64,000 nucleotides of DNA from assembly GCA_029379225.1 (NCBI GenBank), contig JAQYWR010000021.1:60593-124592 (forward strand). Direction: 5' to 3'. Shown here piece by piece: positions 16,764-25,543 of the stretch. Made by a program: the position numbers and the translations under genes. The DNA is from Nostoc sp. S4 (GTDB lineage Bacteria > Cyanobacteriota > Cyanobacteriia > Cyanobacteriales > Nostocaceae). Position 1 is the stretch's first letter. Every line of letters begins with the position of its first letter. The notes under the pieces are model-generated. The model searched no databases and was not told where the DNA came from. It saw only the letters and a list, made by a program, of their open reading frames with translations.

Positions 16764-17150
16764 ATGAGTAATGTTGAAATTGTTCAAGAGCTTTATCGAG
16801 CATTCAGTCAAAAGGACTATGAAGCATTTCGGAAGGTATGTGCTTCTGATGTGGAGTGGATTCAGAATCAAGGGTTTCCAAATGGATCGACTCATCATGG
16901 TGCAGATGCAGTGATTAAGGGTGTCTTCGATGTACTTCACAATGATTGGGACTCTTGGCGATTTAAGATTGAGGAGTATTTAGATGGAGGAAGTTCAGTT
17001 GTTGCTTTAGGATATTATGAGGGCGTTCACAAAGTCAGTAAAAAGTCATTTCACTCTGCCGCTGCTCATGTTTACGATTTATTAGATGGTAAAGTTGCTA
17101 GATTTCGTCAATTTACAGATACTCAAGTTATCTGGAATGCGATCGCTTGA
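16764..17150 (+). CDS. SnoaL-like / NTF2-fold small protein
   Basis: 128 residues from the ATG at 16764 (MSNVEIVQELYRAFSQKDYE), chosen because GGAG lies 9 bases upstream; a longer frame from 16674 would overlap the SDR gene. The cone-shaped alpha+beta NTF2 pattern is seen: an N-terminal helix pair, W..NQGFPNGSTHHGADAV, then VVALGYYEGVHKVSKKSF and AHVYDLLDGKVARFRQFTDT. Family members bind or isomerise small hydrophobic molecules, or are of unknown function. The gene follows the SDR and probably shares its HxlR control. The substrate cannot be read from sequence. Confidence 0.88.
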   Translation: MSNVEIVQELYRAFSQKDYEAFRKVCASDVEWIQNQGFPNGSTHHGADAVIKGVFDVLHNDWDSWRFKIEEYLDGGSSVVALGYYEGVHKVSKKSFHSAAAHVYDLLDGKVARFRQFTDTQVIWNAIA

Positions 17151-17691
17151 ATACTACAGGAATAAGGTAAACAAATAGAGCACAGACCTCATTCGTGGAG
17201 TTTTGCAACGATTAGTACTCTTTGCCTAACCACCCAAACCCAGCGGAAAGTCTCCAGGCTCGACGCCAGGAAAAACCCGTCTAGGTAAAAACAGATTTCC
17301 AATATTTAAAAAGACAGCAACACTAGTTCGCAATGAACCATCTGTAGCTCTTTAATATCAAAGATTGTTCATACTTTGGGTAAGTCTCTGATTAACTCAC
17401 TGCTGCTGGGTAATTTTGCATTTTTTAGTCTAAACTCTAGTCATACCAAATCCGGCTAATTAGTTATAATTCCCGAATCTATGCACAAAGCTCAAAAACC
17501 CTTCCCCTGTGCCCCTGGAGCGGTCTTAATCATAAGTCTTTAACCGGACACGATATCATTACCAGCCTCAGCAAAATTTCTTTAGCGAACTAGTGTTTTT
17601 TGTAACACGATTCTTTGTGTGTCTATTATGGCACTTGTGAAGTATTTTTTAGAATCAAATTATTGCAAGTATATTGCTTTCAGTCTTAACT
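17151..17691. other. Intergenic region containing family 2 miniature element
   Basis: About 540 bases without a gene. The left part holds nothing recognisable; 17445-17556 is a diverged copy of the element at 13950. Confidence 0.45.
17445..17556. mobile_element. Miniature inverted-repeat element, family 2 copy B
   Basis: Left ACCAAATCCGGCTAATTAGT and right CTTTAACCGGACACGATAT ends form an imperfect inverted repeat. The interior CCCTTCCCCTGTGCCCCTGG run parallels copy A at 13950-14056, and CATAAGTCTTTAACCGGACA matches its right end closely. Confidence 0.6.
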
Positions 17692-18159
17692 ATGGCTGTA
17701 AATCTGATAATTCGTCTGGCAGAACCTCAAGATTTGTCCATTCTAGTAAAGTTCAATCAAGCATTAGCTCAGGAGGCTAGGGGTGAGAGCCTAAACCTTC
17801 AGAAACTTACTAAGGGAATTCAAGCAATACTAAAGGACGCCAATCGTGGTTTCTACATGTTGGCTGAAAAGGATGATAAAGTAATCGGTTCTACTTTGAT
17901 CAATTTTGAGTGGAGCGATTGGAGCAATGCTTGGTATTGGTGGCTACTTGATATTTATGTCGAACCAAATCATCGTAAAAAGGATGTTTTTCGTAGCCTT
18001 TATGCATATTTAGTCACTGAAGCTAAAGCGGCTGATGTTTGTGGATTACGCCTTTATGTTTATAAAGGTAATACTAGCGCTCAAAAAGTTTTTCAAAAGT
18101 TGGGGATGGTAAGTTCAGACTCCCTTATCTTTGAAGATCGCCTTTTACCAATGCCCTGA
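17692..18159 (+). CDS. GNAT-family N-acetyltransferase
   Basis: 155 residues from ATG 17692 (MAVNLIIRLAEPQDLS); a TTG 18 bases upstream is a less likely start. The acetyl-CoA fold is clear: beta1 IIRLAEPQD, the middle strand GSTLINFEWSDW, then WLLDIYVEPNHRKKDVFRSLYAYL, which is the acetyl-CoA pyrophosphate-binding region (R/Q-x-x-G/A variant, here RKKDVF so the glycine is not kept), and LRLYVYKGNTSAQKVFQKLGM. It transfers an acetyl group to an amine of unknown identity. Its neighbours are unrelated; the next gene begins about 450 bases later in the enzyme island. Confidence 0.88.
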   Translation: MAVNLIIRLAEPQDLSILVKFNQALAQEARGESLNLQKLTKGIQAILKDANRGFYMLAEKDDKVIGSTLINFEWSDWSNAWYWWLLDIYVEPNHRKKDVFRSLYAYLVTEAKAADVCGLRLYVYKGNTSAQKVFQKLGMVSSDSLIFEDRLLPMP

Positions 18160-18609
18160 GAGGATGTTTTAAAAGTTTTGAAGGATCAAATTTTATGTTA
18201 AACGCCTTACCACGATCTAGATTGTGGCATCAAACATCCTCTATAAATTTGGCGTTGCATAAATAAGGATGCCCCACAAAAAACCGATCTCCTGTTATTA
18301 GTACAAAATCGATCTAAAAAGAGTACCCTTGAGGGTACTATCGCTTCAAAAACCTTAAAGATTATATTGAATGTAGCTAATAAAGGCATTTTGGTTATCT
18401 GCAAGAAAATACAAGGTTGATATTATGAAAAACTCCAATTAATGCCGATGTTATCCTTAAGTAGTCAGACAAAATTAATGACACAATAACTGTAAATATT
18501 TTTGTCCAGCTACTTATCAAATTTATCTAATTGATACTTGTCTACCTACTAGTAGATAAATAACTAGGAACAAAAAACACTTGCAAGTATCCTCTTTGCA
18601 AAAAATCTT
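18160..18609. other. Intergenic region at the left edge of the enzyme island
   Basis: About 450 bases. AGAGGATGTTTTAAAAG at the left and CAAACATCCTCT at 18231-18242 form an inverted pair (about 84 bp apart), resembling the ends of a lost insertion sequence. Near 18546-18555 lies CTACTAGTAG followed by ATAAA, sharing TAGTAGATAA with the palindrome upstream of the TetR gene. It probably contains the island promoter. Confidence 0.4.
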
Positions 18610-20112
18610 ATGCAGAATTATTATTTTAGGCATTTACCTTGTGGCACAAGGCTTCCTTATAGCATTCATGGTGTTTCTGTGAGTATACCGACATTACAAG
18701 ATATAATTGGCTACGAAGAAAAACGACCTGAAACCCTTAAAAAAATCGTAACTGGATATCCAAGATTCGTTACCCATCCATATATACTTGAAATTCAAAA
18801 ATATCTGAGTAAAAAGTTTGCATTGGATGCTAAACATCTGCTAATTTTATCTTCTACTAAAGTTGCACTGGCTTTGTGTAATTTTGCAAAAATAAATGCT
18901 TCTAATATCATTGAGTATAAAGAAATAATTGGAGTTATTCTTCCAGAGGATAGTACTAAGATAAAAAAGGCTCAAGACTTTTTGCAGCATACAGGGTCAG
19001 GAATATCATCTCGTTGGGCTGAGGATTTTTTGATAAATGAGGGTATCTTGCAAAATATACAGGCTGAAGAATATTTTGTGGGAGATGCAGAAAGCTATAT
19101 TCTCAATATATTAAATGATTCCTATGGTGCAGGAAGCAAGGATAATATATATCTAACAAGTTCTGGAATGAACTCAATTTATTCAGTTTACAAATCAATT
19201 ACTAACATTCAACGCGAAAATAGTAAATTTATTTGGATACAGTTTGGATGGTTATTTATGGATACAATGCAACTTATTGAAAAGTTGCAAAATCATGAGA
19301 ATAATAACTTTATAGTCTATAATATTGCTAATCTAGTAGAACTTGAATTAATTTTTAAGGAAAAGGGTAAGTATATAGCAGGAATTATAACTGAGGTTCC
19401 CTCAAATCCTTTAGTACAAACTCCTGATATAGCAAGTATTAAAAGGCTTGCAAATAAGTACAATTGTATTTTTATAATTGATTCTACAGTAGGTACATCT
19501 TATAATATTAATATTTTACCTTATGCTGACTTAATTGTTGAAAGTCTAACCAAGTATGCGTCTGGTTCTGCCGATCTTATGTTGGGAGCTATAATTTTAA
19601 ATTATGAGTCAAATTTTTACAATCAGCTTAAAACAATTATACCCACCTTTTTAGAACATCCATATATTCGAGAAAAAAAAAGGTTAGCATTTCAAATAAA
19701 TGGGTATTTAGAAAGAATCAAAAAAGTAAATAAAAATACAATAAAAATAGTAGATTTTTTGAAAAAATGTAACTCTGTTAAGAAGATATTTTGGGCTTAT
19801 GAAGAACAATCAAAGTCCAATTTTGAGAAAATTCAAAAGTCTCCAAATTCTCCTGGGGGAGTTATCACTATTGAGTTACACATCCCTCTTAGGTCAGTCT
19901 ATGATAAGTTAAAAATTGCTAAAGGTCCTAGTTTTGGAGCTGAATTTACTTTAGTTTGTCCGTATATGTATCTTGCACATTATGACTTAGTGTCTAATCA
20001 AGAAGGTAGACAATTTTTAAATGAAAAGGGATTGAATCCAGAGTTACTTAGGATTTCTGTCGGGATCGAAAAAGTTGAGGATATTATCCATGTGTTCTCA
20101 GAGGTTCTCTAG
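18610..20112 (+). CDS. Cys/Met-metabolism PLP enzyme (cystathionine gamma-synthase-like) with N-terminal extension
   Basis: 500 residues, about 100 longer than usual cystathionine gamma-synthases. Family features: phosphate-binding loop SSGMNSIY (184-191), the EVPSNP motif (262-267), cofactor Asp291 in FIIDSTVGT and Schiff-base Lys315 in ESLTKYASGSADLMLGA. Members catalyse gamma- or beta-replacement and elimination on activated homoserine or cysteine. The next gene is a MetX-like homoserine acyltransferase, 92 bases on, which would supply O-acylhomoserine; a gamma-replacement is therefore the leading hypothesis, with the nucleophile unknown. Base composition is visibly more AT-rich (many ATA, AAA, AAT codons) than MetX next door, suggesting separate origin. 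Residues 1-110 match no domain I know. Confidence 0.85.
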   Translation: MQNYYFRHLPCGTRLPYSIHGVSVSIPTLQDIIGYEEKRPETLKKIVTGYPRFVTHPYILEIQKYLSKKFALDAKHLLILSSTKVALALCNFAKINASNIIEYKEIIGVILPEDSTKIKKAQDFLQHTGSGISSRWAEDFLINEGILQNIQAEEYFVGDAESYILNILNDSYGAGSKDNIYLTSSGMNSIYSVYKSITNIQRENSKFIWIQFGWLFMDTMQLIEKLQNHENNNFIVYNIANLVELELIFKEKGKYIAGIITEVPSNPLVQTPDIASIKRLANKYNCIFIIDSTVGTSYNINILPYADLIVESLTKYASGSADLMLGAIILNYESNFYNQLKTIIPTFLEHPYIREKKRLAFQINGYLERIKKVNKNTIKIVDFLKKCNSVKKIFWAYEEQSKSNFEKIQKSPNSPGGVITIELHIPLRSVYDKLKIAKGPSFGAEFTLVCPYMYLAHYDLVSNQEGRQFLNEKGLNPELLRISVGIEKVEDIIHVFSEVL

Positions 20113-20204
20113 GTAAAATATCATAGCTGCCGGAAGTGCTGTAAAGGTATAAGCGCACCTGTAAATAAATTCTGTTTACTGAATCAATATTCCGATAAAA
20201 AGCC

Positions 20205-21338
20205 ATGAATTACAAAGACTTCATCTCTAATAAAACACAGTTTTGCCAACTCTCACAGCCATTTCATCTAGAGTTGGGTGGAAAATTAACCGGAGTTCAG
20301 ATTGCTTATCGAACTTGGGGGCAATTAAATGCTGAACGTAACAATGCAGTACTGGTTTGTCATGCCCTAACTGGTTGTGCTGATGTCGATGTTTGGTGGA
20401 AGCCTTTATTGGGAGCAGGTAAGGCACTAGACCCAAATCGGGATTTTATTATCTGTAGCAATATCCTGGGAAGTTGTTATGGCACAACCGGACCAACTTC
20501 TATCAATCCTGAGACTGGAATGGTCTATGCTGCCTCGTTTCCATCCATCAACATTCGCGATATGGTGCATCTGCAAAACGTACTGCTAGAAATGCTAGGA
20601 ATTCAATCTCTACAACTGGTGATAGGAGGTTCCTTAGGTGGGATGCAGGCAATCGAGTGGGCTTTGCTCTATCCAGAAAAAGTGCAGGCGATCGCACCTA
20701 TTGCAGTTTCTGGTCGGCACTCACCTTGGTGTATTGGTTTTAGTGAAGCTCAACGACAAGCGATTTATACCGATCCTCAGTGGCAAGGTGGGAATTACAC
20801 AGCTGATAAACAACCTTCACAAGGTCTAGCAGTGGCACGGATGATGGCAATGAATACTTATCGTTCTTGGAGAAGTTCTGTAGAACGGTTTGGAAGACTG
20901 TACTATTCCGATCCACCAATTGAGCAGTTTGAGATTAGTAACTACTTGTTATATCAAGGTAAAAAGCTAGTAGAACGGTTTGATGCCAACACCTATATTA
21001 CACTTACTCGCGCAATGGATTCTCATGACGTTAGTTACAATGGTCAAGATTATAAATCAGTTCTCCAAAGTATCTTACAACCATCTTTAGTTGTAGCAAC
21101 TGCTTCAGATATGCTGTATCCAAGTACAGAACAGCAAGAGCTAGCCGACTTAATACCTAATGCAGAACTAGCATGGTTAGAGTCTATTCATGGTCACGAT
21201 TCTTTTTTAATCGATATGGCTGCACTTAATGATTTAGTTGTCAGTTTCCGTAATAAATTGTCAAGCTTTTATCACTCTGACTTTAACAAGTTTGACAAAC
21301 AACATTATCCTATAGCTAGCTTTTTGAATTATTCATAA
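20205..21338 (+). CDS. MetX-like homoserine O-acyltransferase (alpha/beta hydrolase fold)
   Basis: 377 residues. MetX signatures are present: YRTWGQLN...VCHALTG, GSCYGTTGPTS, the nucleophile elbow GGSLGGMQAIEW, SGRHSPWCIGF and a C-terminal triad with Asp in ATASDMLYP and His in HGHDSFLIDM. The known reaction moves an acyl group from acetyl- (or succinyl-) CoA to the hydroxyl of L-homoserine. It lies immediately after the CGS-like PLP gene; together they could make a cystathionine-type or other gamma-substituted amino acid. It may be a housekeeping methionine gene, but its position inside an accessory cluster suggests a dedicated copy. The segment after about residue 345 (NKFDKQHYPIASF) is a non-conserved tail. 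Confidence 0.9.
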   Translation: MNYKDFISNKTQFCQLSQPFHLELGGKLTGVQIAYRTWGQLNAERNNAVLVCHALTGCADVDVWWKPLLGAGKALDPNRDFIICSNILGSCYGTTGPTSINPETGMVYAASFPSINIRDMVHLQNVLLEMLGIQSLQLVIGGSLGGMQAIEWALLYPEKVQAIAPIAVSGRHSPWCIGFSEAQRQAIYTDPQWQGGNYTADKQPSQGLAVARMMAMNTYRSWRSSVERFGRLYYSDPPIEQFEISNYLLYQGKKLVERFDANTYITLTRAMDSHDVSYNGQDYKSVLQSILQPSLVVATASDMLYPSTEQQELADLIPNAELAWLESIHGHDSFLIDMAALNDLVVSFRNKLSSFYHSDFNKFDKQHYPIASFLNYS

Positions 21339-21517
21339 ATGTACTCTGTGAATAATTCATCTGGCCGCGCTACCCCTTTTAACTTTTATATTTACGAAGG
21401 ACATCTGTAAGTAGAACTTAGTAGGGGGGCATCTTGGAGGCCAGGTAGTGGGAGCTAACTTCCATAGTTCAAGTAGGATCGCCAATTGTTCGAGCTTTGA
21501 ATAAAAAGGACTATATT

Positions 21518-22543
21518 ATGTTGAATCATCTGTACAGCTTAATTCACGAGCCTATCAAAATAACCCATCAAGATAGAGACTCATTTATCAATTGGTCTTC
21601 GGCTGTGGCACAACGTGCATTTATCGAAAATGACCAAGATGCTAAACTGGAAGCGCAAAGAGCGTTGTATAACCTATATTTAGGTCGGCTAGCTGTACCC
21701 TGGGAAAAAAGGGCAATTAATGTCAACCATCCACTTTTAACTGAGATTCAGTTCATCTTTGAACAAAGCTGGTATGAGGCAGAACGTCTTAAACATGAAC
21801 CTAAGCTGCAATCTCTACCACAGGTTGAAGACTTTCCCAGTTGGGTTCAAGACTATGCCAGCAATCACTACTCCAATGACCTTCACCCTATCTTTCCCTT
21901 TCTTGCAAAAGAGGCATCGCTAGGGCAAATGCGGGAGTTCTTCTTCCAAGAAACGCCTTTAGAAATGCTTTTTGGTGACATCGTAGGATTAATGCTTCCG
22001 GGTCTATATGGTCTTCCAAAGATGGAGTTAGTAAGAAATTACTGGGATGAAGTGGGTTGTGGGGTTGAGAACCGAGTTCATCGCAATTTGAGATCCCAAC
22101 TCATGCAGTATTTAGGCATTCCCGCAGATGCCTATATAAGCCACGCAGACCTCCTAATTTGTGAGGAACTGGAGCTGATCAACCTTTATCTCGGATTAGC
22201 ACTAAATCGGGAAAAACTTACTCAACTAATTGGTGTAATGCTGACAACAGAGTTAGTTATTCCTGGTCAATTTAATTATCTAATAGAGGGATGGAAAAGA
22301 CTAGGCATCAGTGATGCGATGTTGGCTTACCATATGGAGCACACAACCGTAGATGAGGTACACGCACAAGACCTTCTATACCGTATAGTCATGCCTATCT
22401 TAAAAGATGCTCCACACTTGATGAGCGATATAGTTATGGGTGTTTCCCGGCGTCTAGATGCATCAGGAGCAGTGCGTGACAAGTTATATGACCGGATTTG
22501 TAATCTTTCGGTAGATGTCAATAGAAACTATGCCTTACGTTAA
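21518..22543 (+). CDS. Iron-containing redox enzyme, haem-oxygenase-like diiron oxidase (HDO)
   Basis: 341 residues from ATG 21518, chosen because AAAAAGGA lies 8 bases upstream; a TTG 21 bases earlier has no such site. Helical protein with HDO signatures: FFFQE (Glu145), NYWDEVG (Glu178) with His188 in NRVHRN, and HTTVDEVHAQD (Asp279, His282), the usual scattered Glu/His/Asp ligands of a labile diiron centre. The family includes UndA, SznF, BesC and related enzymes that use O2 for C-C cleavage, desaturation or N-oxidation of fatty or amino acids. In this island the likely substrate is an amino acid or chain made by the neighbouring enzymes. The tautomerase start overlaps its last codons. Ligand assignments are by motif only. 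Confidence 0.85.
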   Translation: MLNHLYSLIHEPIKITHQDRDSFINWSSAVAQRAFIENDQDAKLEAQRALYNLYLGRLAVPWEKRAINVNHPLLTEIQFIFEQSWYEAERLKHEPKLQSLPQVEDFPSWVQDYASNHYSNDLHPIFPFLAKEASLGQMREFFFQETPLEMLFGDIVGLMLPGLYGLPKMELVRNYWDEVGCGVENRVHRNLRSQLMQYLGIPADAYISHADLLICEELELINLYLGLALNREKLTQLIGVMLTTELVIPGQFNYLIEGWKRLGISDAMLAYHMEHTTVDEVHAQDLLYRIVMPILKDAPHLMSDIVMGVSRRLDASGAVRDKLYDRICNLSVDVNRNYALR

Positions 22544-22757
22544 CGTCAAATTGATAGATGACTCTCTTTCCCCTGAGGTAAAGGCAGAAGTAATACGTCA
22601 GATTACAGATGTTTTTGTCCAAGTATTAAACAAAAATCCTGAAACAACATTTGTCGTGATCGAGGAAGTGAATATCGACAACTGGGGTGTGGCTGGACAA
22701 ACTGTCCGGGCTAGACAAGCCGCTAAAAGGAGTCAACTTGATGCCCAAAATTTATAG
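22530..22757 (+). CDS. 4-oxalocrotonate tautomerase-family protein
   Basis: 75 residues from ATG 22530, giving MPYVNVKL; the Pro after Met is the catalytic base in this family once Met is removed, which decides the start over the upstream ATG at 22515. Family features: PYVNVKL start, LSPEVKAEVIRQITDVFVQVL helix, TTFVVIEEVNIDNWGVAGQ. Members are small hexameric enzymes that shift double bonds of unsaturated carbonyls or dehalogenate. The gene overlaps the diiron oxidase by 14 bases and the desaturase by 17, so the three are translated together and likely act on one compound. Confidence 0.9.
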   Translation: MPYVNVKLIDDSLSPEVKAEVIRQITDVFVQVLNKNPETTFVVIEEVNIDNWGVAGQTVRARQAAKRSQLDAQNL

Positions 22758-23769
22758 CTCAGGCTCATATCGCTCAAGTAGCTTGAATTTCAAAGAAATC
22801 CTAAATAAGCTATCTGAGGATCAGCAGAAACGAATTGAGCGCCTTATACAAATCGATCCTGTTTTAAGTATCCTACAGTACATCAAAGTCTACTTTTGGA
22901 TTGCGATTGCAATTGCGATCGGAGTCTACTCATGGCATCCTCTAGTCGTTGTAGCTGTCATTGTATTTATCGCAGGTAGGCAACATTCGCTGTACATCTT
23001 AAATCATGATGCCAGTCACAATCTACTCTTTAAAACTTCCAGTCAGAACAAATGGGTAGCTACAGTTTTCTCCAATCTAGTAATGTTTCACCACCCTGAA
23101 GCGTGGTCTTTTGTCCAATGGAAACGCATTCATATACGCCATCATTTATATCTATTTACAGACCAAGACCCAAACTACGTCGGGCGTCAAAATAAAGGAG
23201 ATACGATCGCAGTACATAGACCGCTGAAGTTAATTTGGTTATGTATGCGCTCTGGTATCACGAGCAGTTTTCAGTTTTTCATTGGTCGTCAGGATTATGC
23301 AGATTCACGAGTAACCACCAAGGTCAATAAAGGGGCCTATAATCATCTGTCATGCTTATTCAGATATTTTAAAGACGATCCCCAAATGCAGATAGAATCA
23401 ATAGTTCGCCTGACTTTTATTGTTTTTGCTGGGGTGATACTTAGTGTTTTCCAATGGTGGATTCCCTTTCTCGTATTTTGGATAGTACCCATGTATACCA
23501 TCTATCCAATGATTTTAATGTTCATGGATTTAACCGAGCATCGCTGGGCGGATACCTCTGCAAATATGGAAAACAATACTCGCTCTGTGAGAACAGGAGT
23601 CTTAGCAAAGCTGATCGTCGGTGCTCTACCGCGTGGTTTTCATCGAGAGCATCATTTTTGTCCACGAGTAGCAGTAACGAAATTACCAGAATTGAGCATG
23701 ATTCTATGCCAAGAGGATGTCTTATCAGATCCTATTTCCATTAAGGATCTATTTAAGGAATTAGCCTAG
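22741..23769 (+). CDS. Membrane fatty-acid-desaturase-family protein
   Basis: 342 residues from ATG 22741, which has AAAAGGAG 7 bases upstream; the earlier frame is an overlap with the tautomerase. Three His boxes of integral-membrane diiron desaturases and hydroxylases are present: HDASH (89-93), HIRHH (131-135) and HREHH (about 303-307), with hydrophobic segments about 48-78, 220-250 and a third before box three. Such enzymes insert double bonds or hydroxyls into acyl chains or other hydrophobic substrates using O2. It is not adjacent to any lipid-synthesis gene but overlaps the tautomerase gene by 17 bases. A miniature element follows it. The substrate is not readable from sequence. Confidence 0.9.
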   Translation: MPKIYSSGSYRSSSLNFKEILNKLSEDQQKRIERLIQIDPVLSILQYIKVYFWIAIAIAIGVYSWHPLVVVAVIVFIAGRQHSLYILNHDASHNLLFKTSSQNKWVATVFSNLVMFHHPEAWSFVQWKRIHIRHHLYLFTDQDPNYVGRQNKGDTIAVHRPLKLIWLCMRSGITSSFQFFIGRQDYADSRVTTKVNKGAYNHLSCLFRYFKDDPQMQIESIVRLTFIVFAGVILSVFQWWIPFLVFWIVPMYTIYPMILMFMDLTEHRWADTSANMENNTRSVRTGVLAKLIVGALPRGFHREHHFCPRVAVTKLPELSMILCQEDVLSDPISIKDLFKELA

Positions 23770-23819
23770 TCTAAACCAATGTGGTGATATCAAAATCCGA
23801 TTTTATTTTTGAAAAAGAC

Positions 23820-23940
23820 TAAGGCGTGTCATCAGTTGATGTTGCGATCGCCACAGGCACTCGATTTCCTCAAATTCAACTTTCTTGGTGTAATTTACCT
23901 CGCTAATACCGTAATTTGGCTCAACTGATGACACGTCTTA
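23820..23940. mobile_element. Miniature inverted-repeat element, family 3
   Basis: 20-bp terminal inverted repeats with one mismatch: TAAGGCGTGTCATCAGTTGA (23820-23839) and TCAACTGATGACACGTCTTA (23921-23940). The TA at each end would fit insertion at a TA dinucleotide, as for IS630/mariner-type elements. About 121 bp, non-coding. It lies between the desaturase and class V PLP genes. Confidence 0.8.
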
Positions 23941-24028
23941 AGAGATAATTAGCGATTCGATGGTTTTATTTTAAAAAAGTTTAACGGGAAGAAGATTTAA
24001 ATTGCCAACGGTGAGGTGAAATAATCAG

Positions 24029-25228
24029 ATGACTATGGTCAATCAGATGACATTCGATATTTTGCAGGCTCGCCATGAAACTCCAGGTTGTAAAAATGTT
24101 TTACACTTCAACAATGCGGGTGCTGCACTCATGCCAAAACCTGTACTAGAAAGTGTTATTGGTCATTTGCAAATAGAAGCAGAGATTGGAGGTTGTGAAG
24201 CTGCTCAATATTCCCATGATGTTGTCGAGCGCGTCTATGATTCTGTAGCTACACTAATCAATTGCGATCGAAACGAGATAGCTATTATTGAGAATGCCAC
24301 ACGAGCCTGGGATATGGCTTTCTATTCAATTCCTTTCTGTTCTGGCGATCGAATTCTAACGTCGATGGCAGAATATGCAAGCAACTACATCGCTTTTCTT
24401 CAGGTGGCCCGCAAGACAGGTGCAACCATTGAAGTTGTTCCCAACGATGAACATGGGCAAATCTCAATTACTGCTCTATGTAATGCTATTGATGACGATG
24501 TAAAACTTATTGCTATTACCCATGTCCCAACTAACGGTGGACTTGTTAATCCTGCGGCAGCTGTAGGGAAGGTAGCCCGTCAGGCTGGTATTTTGTACTT
24601 GTTAGATGCGTGTCAATCCATTGGTCAAATGCCGATTGATGTCAATGTCATAGGTTGCGACTTTCTCTCAGCAACTGGTCGCAAGTATCTGCGTGGCCCT
24701 CGTGGAACTGGGTTCTTATATGCTAAACGTGATTCGACGGAACAGTTTGAGCCTCCTTTATTAGATCGTCATGCAGCGCAATGGGTGGCAAAAGACCGAT
24801 ACCAGTTGCTTCCAAATGCACGCCGTTTCGAGAACTGGGAAACCAACTATGCCACCAAGATCGGTCTCGGTGCTGCGATCGACTATACCTTGAAGTGGGG
24901 TATTAAACCTATTTGGTCGCGTATTTCAGCCCTTTCTACTTCTTTACGTACCCAATTAGCCGATATTAAAGGAGTTAAAGTTTGGGATTTGGGTCTTGAA
25001 CGGTGTGGGATTATTAGTTTTACTGTTGAAGGCAAGATTTCACGGGATATCTTCCAGAAACTCCTTGAGCAAAATATTAACGTTTCTGTCTCGACTCTAA
25101 AATCTACTCGTCTCGATATGGAAGTGCGAGGACTTACTGAGCTTGTCCGTGCATCTGTTCACTACTACAACAGCGAGGAGGAAATTGAACTCTTTTGCGC
25201 TAAACTTAGCTCAATTTTATGGAACTAG
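24029..25228 (+). CDS. Aminotransferase class V-fold PLP enzyme
   Basis: 399 residues. Class V features: HFNNAGAALMP start, ENATRAWD, SMAEYASN, ITHVPTNGG, cofactor Asp193 in LLDACQSIGQ and Schiff-base Lys219 in SATGRKYLRGPRGTGF. Related enzymes include cysteine desulfurases, isopenicillin-N epimerases and C-S lyases such as EgtE-like proteins. There is no strong cysteine-loop signature of a true desulfurase, so a lyase, epimerase or desulfurase-like role in the island is inferred. A GAGGTG site lies about 12 bases upstream. It is separated from the desaturase by about 260 bases that hold a miniature element, so it may have its own promoter. Confidence 0.88.
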   Translation: MTMVNQMTFDILQARHETPGCKNVLHFNNAGAALMPKPVLESVIGHLQIEAEIGGCEAAQYSHDVVERVYDSVATLINCDRNEIAIIENATRAWDMAFYSIPFCSGDRILTSMAEYASNYIAFLQVARKTGATIEVVPNDEHGQISITALCNAIDDDVKLIAITHVPTNGGLVNPAAAVGKVARQAGILYLLDACQSIGQMPIDVNVIGCDFLSATGRKYLRGPRGTGFLYAKRDSTEQFEPPLLDRHAAQWVAKDRYQLLPNARRFENWETNYATKIGLGAAIDYTLKWGIKPIWSRISALSTSLRTQLADIKGVKVWDLGLERCGIISFTVEGKISRDIFQKLLEQNINVSVSTLKSTRLDMEVRGLTELVRASVHYYNSEEEIELFCAKLSSILWN

Positions 25229-25239
25229 CATTTGATTGT

Positions 25240-25370
25240 TTAAAAAGCTTCGTACAGAGAAACAGAAAATTAAAGGAAGTAGTTCGGATGAAGCACTCAA
25301 ATATCCACTTGAAATGAGAAAACGAAGCAACTAAAACACAAAAATGTCGAATTCATATTTTAGCCTGCAA
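25240..25370 (-). pseudogene. Short coding relic, left copy flanking the GMC gene
   Basis: Read on the minus strand, one frame gives IRHFCVLVASFSHFKWIFE and ends near LFLCTKLFKQSN. It is homologous to the relic at 27166-27306 (VRRFCALIRSFSDLKWMEE ... FKCTELFEKSN) in the same orientation. The parent protein is not recognised; a mobile-element origin is likely. Confidence 0.5.
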
Positions 25371-25543
25371 CCAGATATTTTTTATAGAACCCATTTGACA
25401 TCTTTTACTGTGTTGAAGTTAATTGACCGCAAAAACTGATGTCAATAAATTATTTGAGATCGTTAATTATCATCAAGTGTTTGATTTTCCGAAGATATTT
25501 ATACATAGTTAATTTTTTCACACATCATTTAGGATTGCTATAG

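Noticed and set aside
18207..18404. Minus-strand 65-codon frame before the enzyme island
   Set aside because: It overlaps an inverted pair of insertion-sequence-like ends and lacks protein-like composition.
18610..23769. A beta-ethynylserine (Bes)-type pathway
   Set aside because: HDO and CGS-like enzymes are shared with that pathway, but there is no halogenase, no dioxygenase and no ligase, so the analogy does not hold as a prediction of product.
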